Part shown: positions 47,949 to 59,046 of the stretch, in pieces | Numbering within the stretch: position 1 is the stretch's first letter | How the letters are laid out: each line of letters opens with the position of its first letter | NCBI RefSeq assembly: GCF_963678975.1 | Contig: NC_089276.1 | Location: 25,217,059 to 25,281,058, forward strand | From: Dysidea avara | Taxonomy: Eukaryota > Porifera > Demospongiae > Dictyoceratida > Dysideidae | Reading direction: 5' to 3' | DNA length: 64,000 bases | Translations under genes and position numbers: made by a program | The notes under the pieces: model-generated | Seen by the model: the letters and a program-made list of their open reading frames with translations, nothing else | Databases searched by the model: none | Told to the model about the DNA's origin: nothing

Positions 47949-50900
47949 CATCCATTACCTCTTAATGTCCCCCCAGTACCAACCACAGTCTTCTAATTTG
48001 GTTGGTTTCTTTTTTTCTAAAATAAGAAACACAATATCAGTCCAGTATGTGTGTAAGTGTGTAGCATATAGAGTAAATGCATGTAAGCCAATACAACATA
48101 AACACAGCTTCTCACTAGAGGATCTAATGGGATCAGCACTGCCTGAATCATGTCCTTCTTGAACTGCTAAACACATACCATATCATTAACTAAACTTTCA
48201 AGTTAAAGGTGACCACTTACATCTCTCTTTCTTCTTCCACGGTCCTTTTCTTAACAACAAATCAATTATACGATTGTGAAACTCAGCATTGGCTACAACT
48301 TGTCTATGAGTTGCATACGTATATCATATACTTGTAGTACTTTATACTCACATAACATCATCTGGCTTTGGCCTAACAAGTGAAGGGCCGAACACAACAG
48401 CCAAATTGTAAGTACCCATCCTAGTTTGTTTCTCAAATCCTGCCACACTAAGTGAAACACAGAAAACATAACACATGTATGAGCTTGCATGAAGGCATGT
48501 GAGATTTTACTCACTGACTACATGTGCATAGAACTTGAAATCATATGACAAGTTTCGCCAGGACAAGTACTAGGAATTTTAAGCTTGATTAAGAAATAAG
48601 TAGTAAAATAAGGGAGGTCATCTACACCTGAAGATATACTAGTGGACATTTAATCCCTAAACCCATGACTGAATTGGGATGTCCACTAGTTATCTTTAAG
48701 TATAGCAATCTCCCTTGTTTCACATTATGACTGGTGAACCCGCACATCCCACATTAGAAGAAAGAATGGTGCCAGGCTTATTGTTTTCATCTGAATGCTC
48801 GTCCCAACTATATATCAATTATTGAAATAGCAAAGTGGCCATCATGCTTTGTTTTCAGTTATGTTCAGCCTGTACGTTCCACAGCATCACAAATAAAGAA
48901 CCCTAGGAGAAGGACCTCTGCAATCAATCCAGTCACAACGGAAAGCCTTCCTGTTACAAGCATAGGAAATTAGCCATCATACAGCACTACTGCAAATCAA
49001 CACCTTGCACTGTCAGCAAAGATAAATGGGACACAAAAGAGGACACAGGCAAGCCAAATAAAGCATGCATCATACGTACTGCGGTATATCAAAAGGCACT
49101 TGTCTGGCTGGAGTGATGTCAAATACAAACCCATAGCATTAGCTGTTATCAAGTTACGCTTGCCGAAGGCATCAGTTAGTCAGTCAGGCAGTCAACATAA
49201 ATACACTTTTTTTTTAAACTTCATTGTAGTACCCTAAAATCTAGTTACTGATAATAATCAATCATAGAAATTTAATGGCATTTTAAGGATTGCTAAAATA
49301 TTACATCTACAGCTGCAGTTGTTTGCATGCATCAGTACACCAACGTACAGACACAGATGAGTCATCAACACTTCCAAGGTGCTTTTGTTAGGAGCTGGTA
49401 ACTGTTCTATCAACTTTAATAGTAGCTTTATACACTGATCCTCGTTTTGGTTAAGTTCTACATAATGAAAAAGATACAAACACACAATGTACAACAAAAA
49501 CATCAGAAAGGTCCACATACACATTTAGCAACATGCGTATGATGCATATGCAGGTAGTATAAGTGTATCATGCAGAGTACTATGTATTGTGAGCGATAGT
49601 AAAATTTTTACTATCATGATAGTTACTCCTTAAATATCGCGATAGTGAATACTATCACAATAGTTTATGAAACACTTTGCTCTTAACAAAGTCTTAGTTG
49701 TATAGCTATGATTTGCAGTCATAAAGAGAGTTATTTTGCATGCACAGGACATTTGTTAATTAACTGCGTGGGCAGCCGATGAGTATGGACTTTTGGTATA
49801 GCTTTTACAGGCCACTCCTTTGTAAGAAAACTGACTGTAAAATAGTTAGTAGGCTTGTTAATGCAGATCTGAATCATCTGAGCTTATCATAACTATTGCA
49901 ATAATCATATCACTACTATTGTTTTCGCGATTTATCACACTATCGATACAATTGCTCAGCCCCATGTACTAGTATATTTTTAAAATGAAGTAGGGATCTC
50001 CAAGTGATAAAAGTAGTGAAATATAATTACGAGATGAATGTTGGTATTACAGCATAGCTCTGCGAGAAAATTCCTACATTGGTATGTTATAATTTTAAAT
50101 ACCACAGTAGGGATTTTCCCACCGAGCTATGCTGTAACCATTATTCATCTCTTGTTTCACTACTTCTTATCGTTTGGATCCATTTATTAATTTTTAAACA
50201 TACTAGCTTGTTTAGGTTTTTTTTTGTCATAGCATACAGTTATACACATGCATAACTTAGTGGTGTGCGATACGATAATAGGGTAAATATCGAAATTTCG
50301 ATTTGATTTTCAATTGTGTGGGTGGAGTAATTGCGTGGGCGGCCGATATTTATAAATATGCTTTAAATACAAGTTACACTCCAAAACTATTGCATAATAA
50401 GCCTAGACAAGCTTTTAAAGTGGCTAGATTGTACAGAATCAACCTTAATTTCTAGCGTGATTATGCAATCACACACTAAAGTGCTGTTGATTTATTGGAA
50501 TATTCTTCAATATTTCGATAATTATCGAAATCTGCTAAAGTGGTATAGAAATCAATACGATAACGATATTGACAAATTATCGCGATATCGATATTTTTGC
50601 GATATATCGCACACCACTAGTATAACTGTTCTATTAGGATGACTACTGTATTAGAGTATCTTGACTCAGTCAATGTTCCATATTTTCATCACGTAACATG
50701 TCTCTAGGATGATTTTTAAAGGTAACATTTTAGGTGGCATGTGTCACTTTAGGGCCGATCCGTACTTAAACAGTACTACCATACTGTTTGACACATAATA
50801 CAAAGTTATTGACTTACTGATAACATCAATGAACTGGGAGTACATGTGATATGTAAACAGTGGTTCGGGTAGCTCCTGAAAATACATCTTGAGACATCCT

Positions 50901-53900
50901 GCAAATAAGTTGACATCAGCCCACTGAGAATCATATACATTGAGGCTTGTTCCCTCTACAGTGACAGATGTATTTTGTAGTAACACTGTTAAGTCGATCC
51001 TCTTTTAGCAAACACTTTTAGATACAATAACAATATGGGCTTTGGTCAAACAGCATAAAAATTTCCTGCAACAATGATTTTACACAAATGTATGGCCAAA
51101 AACTCTTGATTCTGGCCAACATTTCCATTATATAGATACAGAAGTCCCAAAAACACAATTCTACTTAAAGCACCATTCATACAACACAAGAACATTGAGC
51201 ACCTTTATCTAGAGCTTCCTTCAGCAATTTCCGCTGCATATGAGAGGGACTAACACGATATATCCCCTGAGATTGCAGCCCGTGAGTCTCCACAGCTTCA
51301 ATACACTTCAACACTACAGCTGGTGCCAGCATGTCTCCTACTATTGCCGGTGTAAGTTCTTTACCAAATGTACCTATAGCAAGATAGAAAACATTTATTG
51401 TTACATTCAGTGATTTCTGCCTGATAAAGTTAGCTGGCACAGAAATCTGCTTTACATAATTATAGACTTTCAACAAACAGGCATATATAACCCACTAAGT
51501 GAAAACCCAACTTGTTTACATAATTTTTTTACACGCTAATATAACACACAGGTTATCAGTTCAAGTTTACTGTAGGCCACCACTCAGGAATTCCTGGACA
51601 CAACCTTGCACACAATTTTAATCACTTTAGTAAATGAAAGAAGATTGACTCAAATTAAAACATCTAATACATTAATGCATTCACCTCTTCATGGACTGTC
51701 AGAATATCTTTTTGTTTCTGTGCCACAAAGCAAACATAAGTTATGTGTGTTTGTCTACACGCAGTAAAACGTAACTTTTTCTAAGCTTGAACAGCTTGAT
51801 AGCATGGGTTATCTTGATGAATGCCCCAGTTTTATGGTGAACACAAGTCCCAACTCCATAGCCTGTTGCATTTGTGACTTATAATTACATATACCACTTT
51901 AGCATTGCCGTTGGGGTTTAACTCGCATTCTTTCCCAGGCAATATCATGGGAACATGGTTTGCTGATGGCTTTGATTCCCAACCAATTCAAGATACGATA
52001 TGTTTTAACTTTTTATATTGAGCAACATGGAGCATTAAACTGTGGGTTTGGGTTTAACTAAATGTATTAACTTACTTACTGTCCCAATAGCCAAGTTAGT
52101 AGGTTTAATGTAGTACAAAATGGTAAAAACTAAAAATCTAGATCCCACAATCACAATTTTCTGGCTTTGTATGAATGACATACCGTATAACGGGAATGAT
52201 TTGCGGAAGAAAACATTCGCGAATGATCTACTATTTCCTCATTCACGAGAAAATGTTCGTGATTTATTGCATAAAGTAATTTAATTATTGGGCGTGCGCC
52301 TACAACGGATAGAGAACGCTCGACTCTGACATGATGCACACCAGGTAGCCATGCATGATTGCTGCTTCGCTGGAGAAGTAGGCATTCACGATAACGAGTG
52401 TGGGCGATAGGCACACCTAGTCTTGGGGGCGGAACTAAAACCGAGGCTAAGGCACGCCATTCTGGCACAGTGAATCGCTAGTCTTGCGTAGCCAGATCGC
52501 TTTTTTCCATGACACACAAAAAGGAAAAAAGCCATCTGGCTACGCGAGACTAGTAAATCGCTGGGCTGCAATTATATTTGCACCATTTCTCTTGCATGAG
52601 TAGCACTGATTGTTTTTTTTTCACTGTCACTGAAATTTGCATCTCTGTTCGAATGGTCTTACGGTCACGCATATATAGCAGTTTAGCGATTAGAAAGGCG
52701 AGTAGCTACCCGCTTATGTACTCGTTATATAAATGCTGCATCAACTGATTCATTTTAATTGTAGGAAAAATTTAGCAAGAAAATCTTCGTGAATGCATCT
52801 AAAATCGCGAAATTCGCAAACATTTTCTTCCATGAATCATTCCCGTTATACGGTATTCTAAAGGCTATTAGCCCACATTATTAAAACCATTATTGATCAT
52901 CAGACACTGATGTATAAAAGGAACAGGGTGAGTGCTCTGTAGTTCTTTCACCTAACAGGTGAGTGTGCCTAGAGTGATATATCACTTATAACACAACTGC
53001 ATCAGGTTTTGAACTTTTGAACCTTCCTGTGGTCCTCAGGCTTTTGGGTATATATATCAGCAAAATTCCTTTCAGCCGTGATAGGTGCTGTATAAATTGA
53101 TCGTTTTGCTCTTCTTGCTGCCTATTGCTATAACTCCTAAACTATTCGCCGAAACTTTCACAACCCATTGGTTTTTTCCCCTAGACAACAAAGAAGTCAT
53201 AAAATGAAGTTCAAAAAAATTACCAACTAGTTGGGTTTTTGCTCAACTGGTCACATCTGCAGACACGGCTTTAAACAAGATCAAATTTTTTCAGCACATG
53301 TCATAGCCGCTACAATTGAAAATATACACATGACCTATAGACTACACCATACAAATTACCTGCATGTTTAAATGATATAAAGCCAGTACTGTATACTGAA
53401 GTATACACATGACCTATACCTTTCTGTTTCTGTATTGTACTCTCTTTCTTTCTAAATTGTTCACAAGTGGTAATCTCCAGTGAGAGACATGCTCGATGGA
53501 GGTTCATACTGCACACTAAATGATAATTGTAGTGGTTATTACAAAATCTCAACACTTTATGATGTAGGCTGGAATTCCAATACATACACAGTACACAAAG
53601 TAAAGCTTACCTTTACATTTTATTCCTTGTCTACGGAGCCCCCACAGAAATTTTCCACACTTGTCACACCAAGTGGGACCATTGTAACTATGTGTGGCAA
53701 ACCAGTGACCTCCAACTTCAAAATCCTCTGTAATGTGCAGTAATAGCAATAATCATCCACATCACAAAGTCAAAGATAAATAGCATATCAACCTACATAT
53801 CTATTTTTTTGCATTGGTTAAAATCTATACCACCAAATATGGATATGCTAATTGATCTTTCAACAGTACACAAGTACCTGATTTGGCTCCAGCAACAAAT

Positions 53901-56900
53901 TTGGTTACTGAAGAGATACTAAGTAATTTGCTAAATCTCTTTCCTCCAGGTGTGGCATCATCTCGACTATTTCCATCAGGTTCTGCTACTCCTGGTGTTA
54001 CCTACATGAGGATGTAGAAAAGAATAATATAATTAGTGAACAAGTCTAGGAAGATTAATGCTGCTATACTCACTGTTGTTGAATGTCCTGTGCACAGTTC
54101 ATTCAGACACTCCATGACAACATCAACATGGTAACTATCAATGATGCCCATTGCCTAGAGTATTAGAGAAGAAGACATTATGTTAAAAGTGTGGCTGTGT
54201 GCACATGTATGTATGTGAGTATGTGTATAATGCACGCACGCATACGACACGCATACGCACGCATACGCACGCATATGCACTCAAAGCGTAATACTATAGT
54301 GCTGTATATACCTGTAAGGAATCACTATTCAAAGTTTTCAAGTCAGCTCCAGTAACATTTTTCTTAGCAAAGAGTTCATAATATATGTCAATGTTACATG
54401 CTTCCATCCACAATCGTACATCATCACTTGACCATTCCTCATACGACTACATTGATAAGATTACATTAACGTAAGCAGATTATATATTCTTATTACATTA
54501 ATGCAATACTACACAAGTTTACATATTCCTTCATGAGTATTCTAAAAGCTTACAAACAAACATCAAAACCACGGACAAACACACACACACACACATACAC
54601 ATACAAGCATATAATCACTGTATAAATACATTACATGAATGTGAGCATGGTTATCAAAACATTCACAGTACTAGCACATTATTTTAGCCACTGTAAGTAA
54701 TCAGTTTACAAACATACAGTACACAAACAACTTACACTAACAACTTCTGTATATGACTATATAAAAAAGAAATAAAACACATAACATCTGTACACAGAAC
54801 AATTGATTTCATACACTATTGTATGCTTGCTACTCAGTCACTGATTGGAACAGTGCTAAAGAAATCGAAAATTTAATTTTAATTTAATTTTTACCTTGCA
54901 AAGATGCCAAGCCAGTGTATTGCATGTACTTTTGAAGCAACAATTGGGGGTTTCCACACTGCATGCAATCAGTGAAACATAAAACAATTTTGCCATTCCC
55001 AAAAGGCCACTCCAGTATTTTAAAGCAATGTGTTACCCATCAAGGACAGTATTTATTTAAAAACTAAAATTGCTATTTTGCATATGTAGCAATTCAACAA
55101 TGGCATTAATAATTATCAGGTTAGGGAGAAATTGGTGCTGTGGGTCATCCTGATTGGGAGCAGTGATTGCGCAGCTCCATAAAAAATACCCTTATAGTAT
55201 AGTGGCACAACGTAAAAATCGTGTACTTTTTCATAAAACCATGAAACTTTCCAAATAAGTAGTACTCCTCATGACATACTATTTTTTTTTGATATAATGC
55301 TATCACAGATTTGACCTTTATGACCATTTTTTCCTAGAAATTTGTCTTTATCTTCCTGAAGCATTAATTAACTTGTTAAAAAATGGTACAAAAATAAAGT
55401 ATCTTGTTGAACAAAACAACTTAGTTTTTATTGAAGTTAATAGGTGAATTCATTCCAAAGTTATGATCATTTATATTACCCATGAGTTTTGAGATAATTT
55501 ACCTCCCCATAGGTAATTTATACCCCAAGGCTAGGTAAACTCAAAGAATTTTACAGTTAATAAAAGCAATTATAACTTCAAAACGTAAATACCTATTAAC
55601 TTCAAATAAAAGCAAAGTTGTTTCTTTCAACAAGACCTTTACTTTGGTACCATGTTTTAATGTGTCAATTAATGCCTCAGGGAGATAGACAGAAATGACC
55701 AAATTTCCGTGCAAAGGGGGCCACAAAGGTCACTGGCACTATATCAAAACATACATATCACGAGGAGTACTATTTATGTGGAAAGTTTCGTGGTTTTATG
55801 GAAAAGTGCACAATTTGGCTAATTTTGGGGGCTACGCCACTATACTATTAGGTTACATGTGACACTTTCACACCTCAGATCAAAGGAGCCGCCCGGGCTA
55901 CATTTCATAAACTGGGCTACATACGAAATGTAGACTGGGCAGTGATTATATAGACGTTGATGTTGAAATCAATTGTGGGGATTGATCAACACTCATGTGA
56001 TTAGGATGCACGACTTGGATTTTGCTATGAAAAGCACTCAGATGGAGAGCATTTTGTTATCCTCGTCATCCTACGAGTTGAAAAATGTTGGGCTAAGGTG
56101 AAAACTAGTGCTATAACTCTTATTTATTTGATTGTTTCCGCACTTTTTTTAATATGGACACGTCCCCATCACGAAGCTACCACTCTGCATGGAGTAACCA
56201 CTCTACAAGCAAGCTTACCTGTCTAGGCCTTTCGTGAACTGCATAGTTTTCCCATAAATGATTCAATAGCACTGATTAAAACATTAAACTCGCGTAACCG
56301 AAATTCTTTGTGATATCTCTAGGATATGTCCGTTTATCATAACTGAACATAACTAGAATGTACTAGCTGCTGACCCATAATCGAAAATTTTAGGTATACA
56401 TATATAATACATCCAGTGGCTGCACTTGTATTGGCTTGGGTGATTGATTGCCCTGTACAGGCTATCAGCCTAATAAGTGTTACATATTAGCTATAACACG
56501 GGGCATTCGGGCTTTGCCTGATATGTATGCCCTCGGGCAGTCGGGCATACAAATCAGGCTGTCCATGTTACAACTATTACATGTATCACCTTTGATTGTT
56601 TGTGAAAATTCGCGAATAAAAAAATAAATGGAAATCACCTTTTACACATAGTCTTGAAATTTTTGTATCCTTTGAAAATTTTCATCTATAAGGAGCATGC
56701 ACAACTATTTGACAGTGTGTCAGTGTCTACTACAGGAAGTATACAAAATGTGCTTCATCACCAAATAGCTTTTGCATAAAGAGCAGACATCCAATGCAAT
56801 GTGAAATGATGGCTAACAATACAATTAATTATTCAACAGCAAACAGTGGGGCTTTGTCCAATTGTACTCACTGGAAGCAATGATTTAAATTTGGTTGGTG

Positions 56901-58683
56901 ATCAATTCATGGAAATCAATGTAATAATCAATAGCTTGTTTGCCTCCCAAAATCCAAATATGGATAGCAAAAAATTGAATAATTGCACACATTGTTGCTA
57001 CATATATACAAACTATCACCACACAGACACACAGAGAGTTATACACACCCTATCAGCACCATCATCTTCATCCTCATCAGCCTACAGGGTAGCCACATTA
57101 GATAATGTTATTCAATAAATTACTTGTATGAAAACATACTGGGTAAGTGCATGGATACAACACTGTCCATAAATGGAATAACACTATTATATATAGTGTG
57201 GGTTGAGAGGGAAATATGTGTAATAACTAATATAAACATTTCAGGATATAAGAATACTATGAATTATAATTGAAGAGTGTATATAGCTCCTTATGTGGAA
57301 ATGAAAGTATATCTGAATAATATAGATTCTCTAAGAATGCCATGGTTACGCCTGTCATTGCAATTTAATACGTATGTTCAAAAGAGAATGTGAGCTGTGC
57401 AATGTATCCACTCTACAATGACATGTTCGGTCTATATTTTTTTGGTAAATTTTTTGGTAAATTTTAATACACTAGTTTCCTTTTTGTGAGGTTAAAAAAG
57501 CATTGAGTCACACCTGTTGGGACCAAAACATAATGCAGTGAGCTCTTAATATGGAGCATTTGTCAAGGTCTAGAGTAGGCATCTGATCTCATATACATCA
57601 GTAAAGTGTCATAATTCACAATCTTATTGTACAGTAGACACAGTCATGTATGCTTGTCTATTAGTATAATAATAACTCACAGGTTCACATGGGACTGCTG
57701 CCATTAAAGTTCTACATAGCGTGTGACAAATCTTGAAACAATCTAAGCAAACCATAAACCACATAAATTATAGCTATAGAATACTTTGTGTGCTGTTGAA
57801 GTAGCAAATTAAAAATCATCTAGAAAGGAACCTGTGCATTAACTAGGACATTATGAAAAGTCCTGGTATCCTACCATTCCATGTAATTTATTTGCTATAA
57901 AAGTGCTGCTTGTGATGCAAGCACCGTCATTTTAAAGTGCCCACACGAACAGGTTTTACTTGTAACTATAAAATATATTTTCACAAGTATGGTCCACATG
58001 CAGTAAGTAGGTGTGTGTGCAGTGTGCATGCATGTAGCAGGGGCATCAAACAATACTACAATATATTCTGTTGTGTACACAATATAAATGTAATGGCTAC
58101 AACTGACCTAAACAGAAGAGACACTTGACTCCTTGACCCCACAAGAAGTCGCTACCTAACAAAACAATGCAATATGAACCAAGTGATGCATAACAATATC
58201 AACAGTATAACACATTACAGTCAAAGTCTATAGGACATAATACTGCATATAATATTACTTACATGTAACACACTTTACAGGACGGGTGCAATCTTGTTCT
58301 ACTAGATTATGGGTGTGGCCTTTAGGTTCTGTTGACATTGAGTGTCGTGGGGATACAGGGGGTGGATGGTTGGCGTGTGATGTGCGAAGGTGAGGTTCAC
58401 CACGTGCTGGTACTGGAGGTGGACTGGGTCCATTCTGCTCTGTTCTAACTGGTAGAGGTGGAGGCACATCCTCTAGGTCAACCTCCTCTACAAACTCAGT
58501 GTAGTTTCCAGGAAATTCACCTTTCTGCTTTGTTCTTTCACTTTCTCCGCTCACCCAGTTATCCATATCAGGCCACTGGCCATTGGCAGTCTTCCATACT
58601 CGAATAATGTCTCCTTTTTTGAGTGTTAGCTCGGCCGAACTGCGAGCTTCAAATTTATGCTTAGCTCTTTGTCGTCTATACAT
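43713..58683 (-). CDS. PI3K regulatory subunit (p85 type) with added C1 and SAM domains
   Basis: 26 coding exons join in phase to 1118 residues: 58683-58263, 58155-58108, 57742-57681, 57081-57049, 54446-54312, 54154-54074, 54001-53878, 53727-53611, 53515-53441, 51373-51203, 50985-50818, 49457-49349, 48447-48352, 48303-48221, 48166-48116, 48016-47959, 47848-47756, 47642-47465, 47408-47271, 47162-47044, 46631-46455, 44962-44834, 44731-44386, 44256-44198, 44078-43974, 43893-43713. Order: SH3 (9-67), proline-rich (PPPLPVR), C1 (125-173, HX12CX2CX13CX2CX4HX2C), acidic micro-exon, SAM (189-260), C1 (309-358, canonical HX12CX2CX13CX2CX4HX2CX7C), RhoGAP (366-545), nSH2 (about 600-700, YLVR), iSH2 coiled coil (702-885), proline-rich (889-1003), cSH2 (1010-1118, FLVR). 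The iSH2 keeps the Asp and Asn (YRKLDREVNTLRPEI) that in human p85 are D560 and N564 and touch p110. Role: binds and restrains p110 and recruits it to phosphotyrosine; C1 and SAM suggest extra lipid or protein inputs. The start is uncertain: the exon may open at 58765 after an intron, but no in-frame ATG was found upstream of 58683. Confidence 0.9.
45748..46000 (-). mobile_element. tRNA-derived SINE in p85-like intron
   Basis: On the minus strand the head contains a pol III B-box-like GGTTCGAGGCT (near 45904) and an A-box-like region upstream. Then come a body, a hairpin CTGTAGGAC/GTCCTACAG (45802-45810 with 45816-45824), ACCTTCAG and a (AATA)n tail at 45755-45775. A shortened copy lies at 23345-23465. 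Confidence 0.72.
47879..47946. repeat. (AC)n microsatellite filling a short intron
   Basis: About 33 AC dinucleotides, read as (GT)n in the sense of the p85-like gene. They make up most of the 110-bp intron between 47959 and 47848, which splits the nSH2 domain. Confidence 0.95.
48595..49200 (-). repeat. Family A interspersed repeat, copy 7, in p85-like intron
   Basis: Reversed relative to copies 1-6. It includes 'GGGAGGTCATCTACACCTGAAG' and its foldback partner 'CCCTTGTTTCACATTATGACTGG', then the landmarks in reverse order, ending near 'GGCATCAGTTAGTCAGTCAGG'. On the plus strand it reads TVSKDKWDTKEDTGK. Confidence 0.78.
50002..50174. mobile_element. Foldback element in p85-like intron
   Basis: AAGTGATAAAAGTAGTGAAA at the left pairs with inverted TTTCACTACTTCTTATCGTTT at the right, and the pairing continues through 'GAGATGAAT' and 'ACAGCATAGCTC' towards the centre. 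It is a non-coding MITE of about 173 bp. Confidence 0.75.
50258..50619. mobile_element. hAT-like MITE with 8-bp target duplication
   Basis: The TIR TAGTGGTGTGCGATA at 50258-50272 is exactly inverted at 50605-50619. The flanks GCATAACT (50250-50257) and GTATAACT (50620-50627) match at 7 of 8 bases, the size expected for hAT insertion. The interior is rich in CGATA and has no transposase. Confidence 0.8.
52183..52853. mobile_element. MITE with long TIRs and TA target duplication
   Basis: The left end CCGTATAACGGGAATGATT (52183 on) is matched inverted at the right end (52835-52853). The similarity continues for about 42 bp with a few differences. TA flanks both ends, as in Tc1/mariner-type insertion. 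A second foldback is nested inside at 52470-52558 (GCTAGTCTTGCGTAGCCAGA versus TCTGGCTACGCGAGACTAG). Confidence 0.78.
52865..53090. repeat. Family B repeat, reversed copy
   Basis: Matches the reverse complement of 7690-7940 through 'GGCTATTAGCCCAC', 'TTCTTTCACCTAACAGGTGAGTG' and 'TATATATCAGCAAAATTCC'. The GC-rich hairpin core has decayed here. Confidence 0.7.
56478..56575. repeat. Hairpin repeat with GC-rich core
   Basis: TAACACGG...GCCTGATATGTATGCCC pairs with inverted GGGCATACAAATCAGGC...CCATGTTA around 'TCGGGCAGTC'. It resembles family B in plan (palindromic end, GC-rich centre) but not in sequence. Confidence 0.6.
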
Positions 58684-59046
58684 GACTTGGTTCCTCAATG
58701 TGTGCCTTCGAAACGAAGTTTGCTCCAAATAGTTGACTACAACGTACGACGTACTATCTTCACTTCTGCACACGAAAACACCTCACTGAACTTGTCACAT
58801 TAACGCCACCTTACCGTTGTCCCAGGTAGTCTAAAATGTCATGTGCGCCATTTTTACAAAGCTCCGTAAACGGAAGCAACCTACTCTAATAAACGCGCTC
58901 AAACTGACACGTGATTTCCTTTTTTGTAGGCTCGTTTCTCCTAACACACAAATGCATTGTAGCATCAAATACAAATTAAAATATCATCCTAAAAGAACCA
59001 TTATTCAAATGTTAATGTATAGTTCTTGTAGCTAACACCAGGGCCC
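58684..59046. other. 5' region of p85-like gene and 3' flank of calreticulin
   Basis: On the minus strand a possible non-coding first exon ends at the donor at 58815/58814 (CAACG|GTAAGG) and splices to the acceptor at 58766 (CAG|AAGTGAAG). The ATGs near 58861 in that exon are followed at once by an in-frame stop. The calreticulin stop is only about 360 bp upstream of the p85-like ATG, in the same orientation. Confidence 0.5.

Noticed and set aside
48221-48298. Acceptor CAAG at 48299 for exon 14 of the p85-like gene
   Set aside because: It shifts the frame into a stop. CATAG at 48304 keeps the frame.
49570-49980. Another TIR element with GCGATAGT ends
   Set aside because: The ends do not pair well and no target duplication was found, although CGATAGT words suggest an old hAT remnant.
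54225-54285. CRISPR-like short repeats (CGCATACGCACG)
   Set aside because: Simple tandem repeat without spacers in an animal intron.
43713-58683. Calling this gene a chimaerin (SH2-C1-RhoGAP)
   Set aside because: Chimaerin has one SH2 before the C1. Here two SH2 domains flank a p110-binding iSH2 coiled coil after the RhoGAP, which is specific to p85.
58815-58861. ATG codons in the presumed first exon of the p85-like gene as its start
   Set aside because: Both are in a frame that stops within a few codons. The frame that continues into the SH3 exon has no ATG upstream, so 58683 was chosen.
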